DNA of 64,000 nt from JBBDIK01 sp964640385 (GTDB taxonomy: Bacteria; Actinomycetota; UBA4738; JBBDHU01): assembly GCA_964640385.1 (NCBI GenBank), contig CAZXFL010000007.1, positions 1 through 64,000 on the forward strand, in the 5' to 3' direction. The translations under genes and the position numbers were made by a program. This document shows, in pieces, positions 1 through 8,562 of this stretch (positions are counted from its first letter, which is position 1; every line of letters begins with the position of its first letter). A model generated the notes under the pieces. The model was not told where the DNA came from. It worked only from the letters and a program-made list of their open reading frames with translations, and ran no database searches.

Positions 1-1039
1 TCAGCACGGTCGTCGGGAAGAACGCGCCGTCGCGGGTGCCGCCGTGCACGAGCGTTGCGCCATGCTCGATCGCGCGCTTGACCTGCTCGTCGACACCCTC
101 GGCGGCCTTCAGCGAGGACAGCGGGCCGAGCAGCGAGTCTTCCGACGTCGGGTCGGTCGCCTCGGTCCCGGCGAGCTTCGCGCTGAACTTCTCAAGGAAC
201 GGCTCGTACAGCTCGTCGACGACGATGAAGCGCTTGGCCCCGTTGCAGGACTGGCCGCTGTTGTCGAGTCGGGCGTCGACCGCATCCTGCACGGTGGCGT
301 CGAGGTCGTCGGTCGAGAGCAGGATGAAGGGGTCGGAGCCGCCGAGCTCGAGCACGACCTTCTTCAGGTGGCGGCCGCCGATCTCGGCGACCGCGGCGCC
401 GGCGCGCTCGGAGCCGGTGAGCGAGACGCCCTGCACGCGCGGGTCCGCGATGACCTGCTCGATCTGGTCGTGCGAGGCGTAGATGTTCACGTAGGCGCCG
501 GCCGGGAAGCCCGCGTCGAGGAAGATCTGCTGCATCGCGGCGGCGGACTCGGGGCACTGCTGGGCGTGCTTGAGCAGGATCGTGTTGCCGATGATGAGGT
601 TCGGGCCGGCGAAGCGGGCCACTTGGTAGTACGGGAAGTTCCACGGCATGATGCCGAGCAGCACCCCGAGCGACGAGCGGCGGATGACCGCCGAGCCATC
701 GCCCTCCAGGAGCTGGATCGGCTCGTCCTTGAGGAAGTCCGCCGAGTGGTCGGCGTAGTACTCGTAGATCGCCGCGGCGAATTCGACCTCACCGAGCGCC
801 TGCGCGATCGGCTTGCCCATCTCGCGCACGATGACCTCTGCCAGCTCCTGGCGGCGCTCGGTGTGCAATTCGCTGACGCGGCGCACGAGGGCCGCGCGCT
901 CCTCGACCGTGGTCGACTTCGACCAGGTGCGGTGCGCCTCGTCGGCTGCGGCGATCGCGGCCTCGAGCTCGGCGTCGGTGATGGTGTCGTAGGTCTTGAC
1001 CGTCTCGCCGGTGGCGGGGTTGATCACTGCATATCCCAT
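1..1039 (-). CDS. NAD(P)-dependent aldehyde dehydrogenase, succinate-semialdehyde dehydrogenase-like (3' part missing)
   Basis: Reads leftward and runs off the left edge, so only about the first 346 residues are present. The start is ATG (1037-1039) with an AAAGGAG Shine-Dalgarno 9 nt upstream. Aldehyde dehydrogenase hallmarks are visible: the cofactor-binding MPWNFPYYQ stretch, the general base in VVLELGGSDPF, and the nucleophile cysteine in NSGQSCNGAKRF. The class resembles succinate-semialdehyde or general aliphatic dehydrogenases, which oxidise an aldehyde to an acid with NAD(P)+. The substrate cannot be fixed from sequence alone. The next gene upstream (1078-1635) is co-directional. Confidence 0.9.
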   Translation of the reverse strand, partial: MGYAVINPATGETVKTYDTITDAELEAAIAAADEAHRTWSKSTTVEERAALVRRVSELHTERRQELAEVIVREMGKPIAQALGEVEFAAAIYEYYADHSADFLKDEPIQLLEGDGSAVIRRSSLGVLLGIMPWNFPYYQVARFAGPNLIIGNTILLKHAQQCPESAAAMQQIFLDAGFPAGAYVNIYASHDQIEQVIADPRVQGVSLTGSERAGAAVAEIGGRHLKKVVLELGGSDPFILLSTDDLDATVQDAVDARLDNSGQSCNGAKRFIVVDELYEPFLEKFSAKLAGTEATDPTSEDSLLGPLSSLKAAEGVDEQVKRAIEHGATLVHGGTRDGAFFPTTVL

Positions 1040-1077
1040 GGTGTGGGTCTCCTTTACTCGTTGGCGGTGACCGAGGC

Positions 1078-1635
1078 CTAACCCAGTCTTGCGATCGCTT
1101 CGTCGGTCGATACGACATCGGCGAATTCGTCGTGGAGGCTCGCGAGAGCCGTGCGGTGCATGAGGTCGGCGGAGAAGACTTCTCCATCCGGCCCTTCCCG
1201 ATCGAAGGTTGCACACGCATCGCCGACGAACCACGTCTCGAATCCGAGGTTGCCCGACATCCTCGCCGTGGTTGACCCACAGTGGTCGGTGGTTATCGCT
1301 GCGATCACGACCGTGGTGGCGCCCGCTGCGTGAAGCCGCTCTTCCAGATCGGTCCCGATGAATGCGGAGTTCACTCCCTTGGTCAACACCGGCTCATCAC
1401 CTTGCGGCATCGCTTCGGGCTTGAACTCGAACCCGGGGTTTCCCTCGTTGAAGAAGTACCACTCGGGGTTTGTCTCACGATGTCGAACATGGATGATCGG
1501 CGCGTCCGCGGCCCGCCAAGCTGCGAGCAGCCGCGCGACATTCCCTTCCGCGCCGGGGTTGTTCCGCTGTCCCCACACCGGATCGTCGAATGCCTTCTGC
1601 ACGTCGACGATCACTAGGGTCGGTTTCTCGGGCAT
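1078..1635 (-). CDS. Isochorismatase-like cysteine hydrolase
   Basis: 185 residues, the full length of the family. The catalytic triad is visible: Asp11 (VDVQKAF), Lys86 (TKGVNSAF) and Cys119 (TTDHCGSTTAR). The family hydrolyses amides or vinyl ethers (nicotinamidase, isochorismatase, N-carbamoyl hydrolases); the substrate here is unknown. A TAGGGT hexamer 6 nt before the ATG suggests a leaderless transcript. The gene lies 38 nt upstream of the aldehyde dehydrogenase on the same strand, so they may be co-transcribed, although the dehydrogenase has its own ribosome-binding site. Confidence 0.88.
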   Translation of the reverse strand: MPEKPTLVIVDVQKAFDDPVWGQRNNPGAEGNVARLLAAWRAADAPIIHVRHRETNPEWYFFNEGNPGFEFKPEAMPQGDEPVLTKGVNSAFIGTDLEERLHAAGATTVVIAAITTDHCGSTTARMSGNLGFETWFVGDACATFDREGPDGEVFSADLMHRTALASLHDEFADVVSTDEAIARLG

Positions 1636-1647
1636 GTCGAAACCCTA
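1636..1647 (-). promoter_or_regulatory. Leaderless -10 element (TAGGGT)
   Basis: TAGGGT read on the minus strand (1642-1647) lies 6 nt before the ATG at 1635. This is the spacing expected when transcription begins at the start codon. No -35 was assigned. Confidence 0.5.
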
Positions 1648-2122
1648 TAGGGGCTGGTGGATCCTGGTCAAAATGACGGCATGGCGTTACCGAATCATGG
1701 GATTCCGTTACCAGCGGGATGTCGGCACCGCGTGTGACCTGGGCCGGAGTCGATCTCTACCACCCCGACCTCGCCAACCTGGCCCGGGCCTGTAGAAATC
1801 CTGGCAGAAATCAGATCCAGGCTGGTTCCGGAGCCGGTGAGTCTAGCGATTCGAGCAGAGTGGTCTCGGGAACGCCGATGTCTCTGCGTTTCGCGCTTTC
1901 AGTGCAGGATCGATCCCTGGCTGGCGGTGCCGCGGTTGGCGGAGGTCAGGCCGCTTCTAACAGGCCGTTGCGGACCTGTGGTGGGCCAGGGTCTGTGCGT
2001 TGAGCATCAGCGCCCACCCGAGGCTGGGTCAATCAGCCAAGCTGCTGTTGCACCACTTCCTGAATGACCGATGCGATCTGCCGATGCCCGCCGGGTGTCA
2101 GAAGAGATCGGAGTTTCGGCGG
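1648..2122. other. Gene-poor stretch with repeat copy A
   Basis: No credible protein gene is seen. The main content is a diverged repeat (1789-2023) with a second copy at 3667-3831, plus the tail of a coding remnant that reads leftward from the GAF fragment. The stretch looks like decayed accessory DNA. Confidence 0.5.
1789..2023. repeat. Diverged dispersed repeat, copy A
   Basis: Shares blocks with 3667-3831 in the same orientation and order: CCTGTnGAAATC, a GGTTCCGG block, TAGCGATTCGAG, and GACCTGTGGnGGGCCA followed by GCGTTGA. Copy A has roughly 70-80 extra bases before the last block. Both copies sit in gene-poor DNA on either side of the GAF fragment and the DoxD-like gene. They could be remnants of a transposon or of a duplicated decayed gene. 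No intact transposase or terminal inverted repeats were found. Confidence 0.55.
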
Positions 2123-2440
2123 TCAGTGTCCCGTCGTTGCGCGCCGCCTCGAGTTTGGCAGCGGGGACCACATGATCCTGAACGAATGCCGCGTAGTCGA
2201 AGACCGAGTAGCCGAGAGCTTTGAGTTGCTTTCGCTCGGGAGAAGATGTCGTCCAGACGAGACCTCGGTCGAGGCGCCGTACTTCGCACCGGTGAGCTCA
2301 GCCGCGAGATCGACGATGCGTTGGAGTACTGCCGGCGGAGACAACTCTGACGCGAGAGACATCCCGGCGTCGATCAACTTTCGTAGGCGGATATCCGAGA
2401 CGGGTTGCCCTGTGCCCTGGCCTTCGACAGCCTCTGTCAT
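2123..2440 (-). pseudogene. Truncated GAF-domain sensor kinase (DevS/DosS-like N-terminus) fused to unrelated sequence
   Basis: The first ~56 residues (2440 down to about 2272) read like the start of a GAF sensor histidine kinase: a helical RLRKLIDAGMSLASEL segment and then RIVDLAAELTGAKYGA. The frame then changes character. A second, out-of-frame stretch (about 2110-2255, containing GYSVFDYAAFVQDHVVPAAK) also looks coding but belongs to a different, unrecognised protein. No kinase domain follows. A TACGCT hexamer 7 nt before the ATG suggests that the original promoter survives. I read this as a rearranged pseudogene. Confidence 0.6.
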
Positions 2441-2506
2441 GCATCGCAGCGTAGTCGGTCAGCGTCAACGACCGTCACCTCGACAGAGCACGGGCAACCC
2501 GTCGCG

Positions 2507-3121
2507 CTACGAAAGGATGGGGTGCTTCTGGACAACTTCCTTGGCCTGCCACCATTTCCCGAATCCGAGGGAGCGCCCCGCGTTGGCCCAGATGAGCCCG
2601 AGAAGGACGACGAACTCGATCACGTGGTTGTCTACGAACGGATTGTTGTCCGGCCAGATCGCGATTGCGAGATAGAAGATGACCATCCACAGAGCGCCCC
2701 CGATGGCGGCGAGCCTCGTCATCACGCCGGTCAGAAGCCCAAGGCCGATGAGCAGCATCGACGCCATGAACACGATGTCCAACCAGCCATTGCTGGCGCA
2801 GCTCATCGTTTCCGCGTTGCAGCCGCCAAGCCCCTGGAACAGGCCCTTCAGCGGTCCCTTCGTGGCAAACACCAAGACCCCCTCGGTCGGTGAGCCTCCG
2901 TTCAGCCAAGCCTGGTCTTTTCCGAAGAAGGCGATCACCCCTGACTCCGGATCGCGACCGGTCGCGAATCCCAGGGCGAAGGTCTTGTCGAGGAACGCCC
3001 AAAGGAAGGTCCACCCCATGAGAAGACGAAGCACTCCCCACACAACCCCCACCCGGCGTGCATCCTTGTCGACCCGAACCGGTGCGATATCTGTCGCCGG
3101 CCTCGTTGCTTCTTGCGTCAT
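2507..3121 (-). CDS. DoxX/DoxD-like membrane protein
   Basis: 204 residues with four predicted membrane helices: VVWGVLRLLMGWTFLWAFL, a helix beginning WLDIVFMASMLLIGLGLL, one in LAAIGGALWMVIFYLAIAIW, and the HVIEFVVLLGLIWANAG segment. The arrangement matches the DoxD (thiosulfate:quinone oxidoreductase small subunit)/DoxX families, in which four-helix proteins associate with quinone-linked redox enzymes. No DoxA or other partner lies nearby, so the role is open. The gene looks intact although its surroundings are decayed. Confidence 0.75.
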   Translation of the reverse strand: MTQEATRPATDIAPVRVDKDARRVGVVWGVLRLLMGWTFLWAFLDKTFALGFATGRDPESGVIAFFGKDQAWLNGGSPTEGVLVFATKGPLKGLFQGLGGCNAETMSCASNGWLDIVFMASMLLIGLGLLTGVMTRLAAIGGALWMVIFYLAIAIWPDNNPFVDNHVIEFVVLLGLIWANAGRSLGFGKWWQAKEVVQKHPILS

Positions 3122-3666
3122 CCGATATCAGCCTCTCCGCTGCGGGGCGGGCTCACTGCCCGTCCTCTGTCCCTAGTGTTCATGTGCAGGATTGGACCTG
3201 CCACGGCCGAACGACTTGCCTCCCGAGGGACCTTTGGACCACCGGGGCGACATCCCCGTCGCGGAGAAATCGCGCTCGTTACACGAACTCCGCCACGCTG
3301 ACGCGGCTACGTTTGGACCTCCCGAACCGGAGTACTTCTCCGTGATCGAAGCACAAGAGGAGTGGCGACCCTCCCCTCCCATCGGGTGCGACGAAAAGCG
3401 GTCCCGAAGGACACTCGATTTGACCGTCTGAGTGACCTTGCGGCCCCTCATCACAGCCCTGACCTTGCAGCCCTGGCCTTCCGGTCTCATCTCGTGTCCT
3501 CCGGAACCACCGCCATGGTCCCATCGCAGAAGACCTGCGGCGGGGGCCGACAGTCCCGGTGCCGAGGGGACCTTCGACCTTCGCGGGGACCGGACCGACT
3601 GCCCCGACTTGTGTCGTAGGTCCTAGTCAAAGGGCCTCGCCGACCTCGCCCTCGCCCTGGCCGGGG

Positions 3667-3831
3667 CCTGTTGAAATCGATCCTGACAGAAATCGAACCC
3701 ATGCTTGGTTCCGGGGGTTCTGAGTGTAGCGATTCGAGGGATGTCGGGTCCGGTAACGCCCATGTCTTTGCGATCAGCGCTGACCTGTGGCGGGCCAACG
3801 TCATCGCGTTGACCACTCATGCCCAGCCGAG
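3667..3831. repeat. Diverged dispersed repeat, copy B
   Basis: Second copy of the repeat at 1789-2023, same orientation. It lacks the extra internal segment of copy A. Identity is patchy, so the duplication is old. Confidence 0.55.
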
Positions 3832-3919
3832 CATCTCGACCGGCTGGCGGCGCCATCAGGGCAGCTTGAGTGAATCGGGCTTTTGGATCCCTACGGGTCG
3901 GTGGGACACCCAGTCCATG

Positions 3920-3955
3920 GTTGCCATGACATGGCAACACTAATAGACTTGGGGC
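3920..3955 (+). promoter_or_regulatory. Palindromic operator and leaderless promoter of the AbiE-like operon
   Basis: A perfect inverted repeat, GTTGCCAT-GAC-ATGGCAAC (3920-3938), lies over a plausible -35 (TTGCCA, 3921-3926). This is separated by 17 nt from a -10 (TAGACT, 3944-3949), which is itself 6 nt before the ATG at 3956. AbiEi antitoxins are known to repress their own operons by binding inverted repeats, so this is the natural operator. Confidence 0.75.
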
Positions 3956-5038
3956 ATGCCAGCACCCGGTGACATCCAGGACCTCCTGGCCGCGGTTCCC
4001 GGCGTGGAGGTCGGTCGAGTGCGTGAACCGAGCGGAGGCGGTGGGCGGGCCGACGTCCGCATCGACCTGCGGGCCGGCGGATGGCGCGTCAAGCTCGATG
4101 TGCTGTGGCTCGGGGATCGCCGCGGCCTGGTCCGCAAGCTCGACGAGTTACGCGGCCGGCCGCCCGGGCCGTCCTTGACGGCGATCGCCGCCCCGGTGCT
4201 CGGCCCGTCGCTCCGCCGCGAGATCCAGGAGGCGGGCGTCGGGTGGATCGACGGGCGCGGGGGGATGCACCTGGAGAGCGACGATCCGCCGCTCTTCTTC
4301 CACGTCGAGCCGCCCGCGCAGGGCGGGGCGTTCGAGAAGCGGCGGGTGTTCTCGCCGATCGCCTCGGGTGTGGTGCGGGTGCTGCTCGAGAAGCCGGACG
4401 AGCCGCTGAGGATCGCGGATCTCCAGGAACAGATGGTCGCGTGGAGCCGGGGCCGGGGGCCCGAACTCGATCCACCTTCCCGGGGCGCGGTGTCGCGCGC
4501 CCTGCACGGTCTGGTCGAATCGGAACTCGTGCGGCGCGACACAGCGGGTTGGCATGCGGATCGTCCGGGACAGCTCCTCGACGCGTGGCTTGCCGATGGC
4601 GCCACACGCCTCACCCGCTCAACGGGACGCGCGCCCGCCGGCGCGCGGCGACTCGGCGGCTGGTACCTGTCCGGGCCGTATCCGGAGCGGCTCGATGCCG
4701 TGCTGGAAGCGGCGGCCCGCCTCGGGATCGGCGTGTGGATGAGCGGCCTCTGCGCTGCCGAGCGCGTCGAGCCGTACCTTCCGGCCGACGTGGTGGATGC
4801 CTACGTGTTCCCCGCGGCCATGGCCAGCGTCCTCGGGGACGAGCTCAAGGCGGTGCCGACCGACGAGGGGGCGGATCTGCGGCTCGCCGGTCCGCGGGAT
4901 CCCTGGACGCTTGCCGGGGCTCACGCTGTGGACGGCGTCCCCGTTGTTGGGAAGGCACAGATCATCGCCGATCTCAGCGTCGAGGGTCCGCGCGCGCTGG
5001 ACGTCGCTGATCGGCTGCGCAAGGCGTGGGGCCTGTGA
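3956..5038 (+). CDS. AbiEi-like antitoxin / transcriptional regulator of a type IV toxin-antitoxin pair
   Basis: 360 residues. The middle part (about 125-205) looks like a winged-helix domain (SPIASGVVRVLLEKPDEPLRI, then SRGAVSRALHGLVESELVRRD). The C-terminal half resembles the AbiEi C-terminal region, with WYLSGPYPERLDAVLEAA and a PADVVDAYVFP segment. Pairing with a nucleotidyltransferase that overlaps its stop codon, and an operator-like palindrome at the promoter, fit the AbiE system, in which AbiEi represses the operon and counteracts AbiEii. The first ~120 residues resemble a restriction-endonuclease-like fold (repeated basic/acidic segments), but that is uncertain. Confidence 0.65.
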   Translation: MPAPGDIQDLLAAVPGVEVGRVREPSGGGGRADVRIDLRAGGWRVKLDVLWLGDRRGLVRKLDELRGRPPGPSLTAIAAPVLGPSLRREIQEAGVGWIDGRGGMHLESDDPPLFFHVEPPAQGGAFEKRRVFSPIASGVVRVLLEKPDEPLRIADLQEQMVAWSRGRGPELDPPSRGAVSRALHGLVESELVRRDTAGWHADRPGQLLDAWLADGATRLTRSTGRAPAGARRLGGWYLSGPYPERLDAVLEAAARLGIGVWMSGLCAAERVEPYLPADVVDAYVFPAAMASVLGDELKAVPTDEGADLRLAGPRDPWTLAGAHAVDGVPVVGKAQIIADLSVEGPRALDVADRLRKAWGL

Positions 5039-5790
5039 GCCGCTTCCTGGACCTCGACCCTCGGCAGCCGGCCGACGTCACCGGGTTCGAGACGATGCGG
5101 CTGTTGCTGCCGCTGCTCGAGGATGTCGATCGTCGAGCATGGCGGATCATGGGCGGCTGGATGGTGCGTGCCTACGCGAGCACCGGAACGCTCACGCCGC
5201 GCCCGACGACCGACGTGGACCTCTCCCTGTTCCCATCTCGTGGGGGGAGACGCCTGCGCGAGCTCCCGACCGGGCTCCGGGATGCCGGGTTCCGACCCGA
5301 CGAGGAGCCGTCCAAGCTCGTGCTGGGGAGCCACCGGATCGACCTGCTCGTTCCGCCGGGCGGGAGTCGCGCCGGGCGACTGGGGGAGCAGGCGGTCTTC
5401 GAGGCGAAGGGAACCGCGTTCGCGTTCGCGATGGATCCGGAGGCGCTGACGCTCCGGCTCGACGGCACATCGGTGGAGGTGGTGACCGCTCGCCTCTCCG
5501 CGGCGCTGGTCGCGAAGGCGGTCCTGTTCGCCGAGCGGCGGCCGAAGTATCGCGACGACGCCGTCGACGTAGGCCTCCTGTTGGATGCCGTCCGGCGGGA
5601 CGGCCAGGCGCCGGTTGAGGACTTGCGTGCTCAGGCAGGGCGAAAGGACGTGCGGAAGGCGATGCGCGCGATCGACGTGGATTTCGCCGGCGCGGGATCG
5701 GCCGGTGTGAAGTGCATCCGGGACGCGAGAGGCCTGGAAGAGGGGCTCACTGCCGCGGCGAATGCCCGCCGGCTCCTGGCGGCCGAGTGA
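5035..5790 (+). CDS. AbiEii-like nucleotidyltransferase toxin
   Basis: 251 residues from the GTG at 5035, which overlaps the antitoxin stop as GTGA; a GTG at 5026 is also in frame. Polymerase-beta-type nucleotidyltransferase motifs are clear: GGW at 40-42, TTDVDL with Asp60 and Asp62, a third acidic residue Asp103 in RIDLLV, and the AbiEii-type KAVLFAERRPKYRDDAVDV (Lys161 to Asp178). AbiEii/MenT-type toxins transfer nucleotides to tRNA or other targets and stop growth. The gene ends 4 nt from the likely end of the convergent glycosyltransferase. Confidence 0.75.
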   Translation: MSRFLDLDPRQPADVTGFETMRLLLPLLEDVDRRAWRIMGGWMVRAYASTGTLTPRPTTDVDLSLFPSRGGRRLRELPTGLRDAGFRPDEEPSKLVLGSHRIDLLVPPGGSRAGRLGEQAVFEAKGTAFAFAMDPEALTLRLDGTSVEVVTARLSAALVAKAVLFAERRPKYRDDAVDVGLLLDAVRRDGQAPVEDLRAQAGRKDVRKAMRAIDVDFAGAGSAGVKCIRDARGLEEGLTAAANARRLLAAE

Positions 5791-5794
5791 GTCC

Positions 5795-7101
5795 TTAGCG
5801 GCGCGTTCTTGCCTGTGCCTCCAGCTCCGCCTTGAGGGAACGGATGCCCCTTGTCGTTCTGCTTCCTCAGGACCTGATCGATGGCGGGGCGCCGACGGAC
5901 CGTCAGGGCGAACCGGGGCGACCCCCGCTTCGGCCAGACGGGTAATGGCGGCCTCCGAGGGGTCGACCTCATCCAACGGGAGCCTTCCGGCCTGTGGCTG
6001 CATCCGGTTCAGAAGGTCGCCGAACCGCTGCTCACCCTCCGCATCGGTGATGACCGTCGTGAAGTGGAACATGCGGCCGGCCCACCACTGCTCCCCGGGA
6101 TCCGCGACCACCTCGATGCCGTCGGCGAGGAGGTGGTCGAGTGCCGGGCTCCGGTGCTCGCCCTCGGCGGCCGCGATGGTGACGCGTGATCGGGGCCATC
6201 GGGAACGCAAGAACGCCGCGACCGTCCGGCTCGGATCACCAGGTCCGGGGATCTGGCCGAGGACGAGCAGGAACCGGTCGAGGGCCTCGGCGTCCCGCGC
6301 GGCCACGGCGCGATTGGAGCGATGCTGCCAGTCCACCAAGTGGGGGCGCCGGTTCAGTTTCCAGCTCCACCGGGCGCGCAGGATCATGGTCGACCGGGCG
6401 ACCATGGCCTCGATCTCCTCCGGCGAGCTCGATACCCCCCCTGCGTGCCGGACGACCGACGCAGGTTCGTACACGGTGCGCATCCCGTCCTGCGCGAGTC
6501 GCAGACACAGGTCAACGTCCTCGGCGTACGCGGGATGGTAGGTCTCGTCGAACCCGCCCACTGCCTCGAACCGCGCACGATCGACGACCAGGCATGCGCC
6601 CGAGGCGTAGTCGACGTCGCGGGAGAATCGGTACGCGGGGTCACCCGGGTTCCCTCCATGGCCGAGGGCGACCGTGCGCCCGTCCCGCCCGAGCAGCGGC
6701 CCGGCGTCCTGGACGAGATCATCGAGGCCCAGGATGAGCGGGGTCGCAGCGGCCACGCTGGGGTCGCCGAGGCGGGCTAGGAGTGGATCGAGCCACCCCG
6801 GCGTGACGATGACATCGGGATTCAGGAAACAGATGAGTGGGGCGCCCGCCCGGCTCGCGCCGACGTTGGCGGCGGCGCCGAATCCCAGGTTGTGCTCGTT
6901 CCTGACCACGATGGCGCCGTCGACGTCCGACGTGAGCCGCTCGCCGGTGTCGTCGGGATGGGCGTTGTCCACGAGGATCACCTCGATCTCGTCGGTGTGC
7001 TCGGCCAGCGCCCCGAGGGCGCGCTGGGCCCAGTCCCATCGTCCATACGTCACCATCACGACGGCGACCTCGGGATTGGCCGCGGCGGCGAAGGTGATCA
7101 C
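5795..7101 (-). CDS. Family 2 glycosyltransferase with an apparent 3' frameshift
   Basis: Starts at GTG (7099-7101), which overlaps the upstream stop as GTGA, with a GGGAGGAA ribosome-binding site. The GT-A fold is clear: VAVVMVTYGRWDWAQRAL, ICFLNPDVIVTPGWLD (DXD-like), then YASGACLVVDRARFEAVGGFDE and a YAEDVDLCLRL segment, as in rhamnosyltransferase-type GT2 enzymes of polysaccharide synthesis. The open frame does not stop near the neighbouring gene and becomes arginine-rich antisense sequence. In another frame at 5797-5850 a natural ending (IRSLKAELEAQARTRR, TAA at 5795-5797) stops 4 nt from the convergent gene. The span is not a multiple of three, so at least one indel near 5840-5900 is implied. 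Confidence 0.75.
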
Positions 7102-8471
7102 GACTGGTTCCTCCCGCGCCGCCGCCGCATGCGTTCGTACGGCCGGCGGAGCGCCGAGGTGTAGCGGAAGGTCTTCGTCGCCAGGAGGGCCTCGATCTGT
7201 TGCTGCCGTGCCGCGATCTCGTGCTCGTACGCGCGGCTCGACTCGTCCGTCCGACGGCGGAGCGCTTCGAGCTCCAGGCGGAGGTCCTGCAGGCGGTCCG
7301 CGAACGCGGCTCGGGAGTCGATCGACCGGCGCCGCAGCGCGTCGTAGGCGGTGCGAAGGGAGGGGCCGTCCGCGAGTTCGGCGGCAGCGGCTTCTCCGAG
7401 ATAGGCGCCGAGCGACCGACCGACCGCGGCGCGCGCAGATCCGGCGGCGACGGCGCGTTCCGCCGGAGCCGAGAGGACGTCGCCGACGGCCGCGACGTAG
7501 CGGTCCCAGTCGGTGAGCTCGCGTGCGGCCAGCGCCGCCCGCTCGGCAAGGGCCGCCAGCCGGAGTGGGTCGGCCAGCAGGTCGTCGATCGCATCCACCA
7601 TCTCGTCGAGCGACCGAACGAGTACCCCGCCGGTGTCCTCGTTCACCCCCCGCAGGAACGGCGTGTCCAGGACGACCGGGACGGTTCCCATCGCCCGGGC
7701 CTCGTTCATGAACCTGCTCGTGGTGTCGATCGGGGCCGGCCACGGCAGGACGCGTGCCGTCCCGAGCAGCCGCATCATCTCCGCGTTGTCGCTCGGCCCG
7801 ATCCGCTGGATCGAATCGGTTCCAAGGCGGGCCGCGACCTCATCGGCGATCCCGGCCCAGCGATTGGACGCGACGACCGCCACGTCGTGCGTCTTGTCGG
7901 CGACGTCGGGATACGGGAGTGGGGTGCCCCTTCCGACGTACGTGCAGGCTACGCCCGACACCTGAGCCGACTCCGCGAGCGACACGGCGTTCGTGAGGAG
8001 TTCGAAGCCGAGCGCGGCCATCCCCTGGAACGACTCGGGGCGTGCGAGCGAGTGGGGGTCGACGGTCAGGATGTCGGGGGCCACCCACCCCTCTTGGAAG
8101 TTCCACCCGACGAGTCCCGGCGGACCCAGGATCAGCAGGAGCGTCCGAGCGGGGGAGAACGCCACGCGTGCGTAGGAAAGCGGGTCGGTCCATCCCTCGG
8201 GAACGACGACGATGTCCTCCGGCTCCGGCCGCCGCGGTTCGAACCCGACGGAGACCTTCGCACCCGCCGCCTCGGTCATCTGATCGAGGGCGGTTGCGAC
8301 GATCTCGCCGCGCAGCTCCGTTTCGAACCCCGCCGACGCGGCGGCGGTCGCGAACTCGTACAGGCTCCGTTCGCCACCGTGGATCCACGTCCGTTCAACG
8401 ATGCCGGAGGCAGGGAGATGCCAGGGGTCGAAGTCCCCCCCGAGCGAACACACCACGACGCGACCGTGCAT
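7098..8471 (-). CDS. Glycosyltransferase, GT-B type, with C-terminal coiled coil
   Basis: 457 residues. The N-terminal half carries a GT-B-like acceptor domain, and residues about 195-330 look like a donor domain. The best signature is RFMNEARAMGTVPVVLDTPF followed by GGVLVRSLDEMVDAIDDLL, typical of group 1 transferases. The last ~100 residues are a coiled coil (ADRLQDLRLELEALRRRTDE) ending in a basic FRYTSALRRPYERMRRRRG segment, a tail seen on surface-polysaccharide glycosyltransferases. TAGGAT 6 nt before the ATG suggests a leaderless promoter. It is translationally coupled to the GT2 gene. Confidence 0.7.
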   Translation of the reverse strand: MHGRVVVCSLGGDFDPWHLPASGIVERTWIHGGERSLYEFATAAASAGFETELRGEIVATALDQMTEAAGAKVSVGFEPRRPEPEDIVVVPEGWTDPLSYARVAFSPARTLLLILGPPGLVGWNFQEGWVAPDILTVDPHSLARPESFQGMAALGFELLTNAVSLAESAQVSGVACTYVGRGTPLPYPDVADKTHDVAVVASNRWAGIADEVAARLGTDSIQRIGPSDNAEMMRLLGTARVLPWPAPIDTTSRFMNEARAMGTVPVVLDTPFLRGVNEDTGGVLVRSLDEMVDAIDDLLADPLRLAALAERAALAARELTDWDRYVAAVGDVLSAPAERAVAAGSARAAVGRSLGAYLGEAAAAELADGPSLRTAYDALRRRSIDSRAAFADRLQDLRLELEALRRRTDESSRAYEHEIAARQQQIEALLATKTFRYTSALRRPYERMRRRRGRNQS

Positions 8472-8483
8472 CTGGCCATCCTA
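8472..8483 (-). promoter_or_regulatory. Leaderless -10 element (TAGGAT)
   Basis: TAGGAT on the minus strand (8478-8483), 6 nt before the ATG of the glycosyltransferase at 8471. Confidence 0.55.
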
Positions 8484-8562
8484 TGTGGCCTCTCCGGACG
8501 GCGTATCTTCCGGGCGCGAGCCGTGCGGGTCGCCTTGGCGGGGTGGGGTATCATCGGCCCCG

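Larger units (their letters stand above)
3122..3955. other. Long gene-poor stretch upstream of the AbiE-like pair
   Basis: No convincing gene. Open frames are arginine- and serine-rich and match no family I recognise. One, reading leftward at 3173-3490, has a more natural Gly/Ser-rich tail but no clear start signal. The stretch holds repeat copy B (3667-3831) and ends in the operator and promoter of the AbiE-like operon. Confidence 0.5.

Noticed and set aside
44..1081. A 345-codon open frame antisense to the aldehyde dehydrogenase
   Set aside because: GC-rich codon structure creates open antisense frames. The minus-strand frame has all the dehydrogenase motifs.
4921..7743. A 940-codon open frame on the minus strand
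   Set aside because: Only 5900-7101 codes for the glycosyltransferase. The two ends are antisense to the AbiE-like genes and to the other glycosyltransferase, and are low-complexity Arg/Pro-rich.
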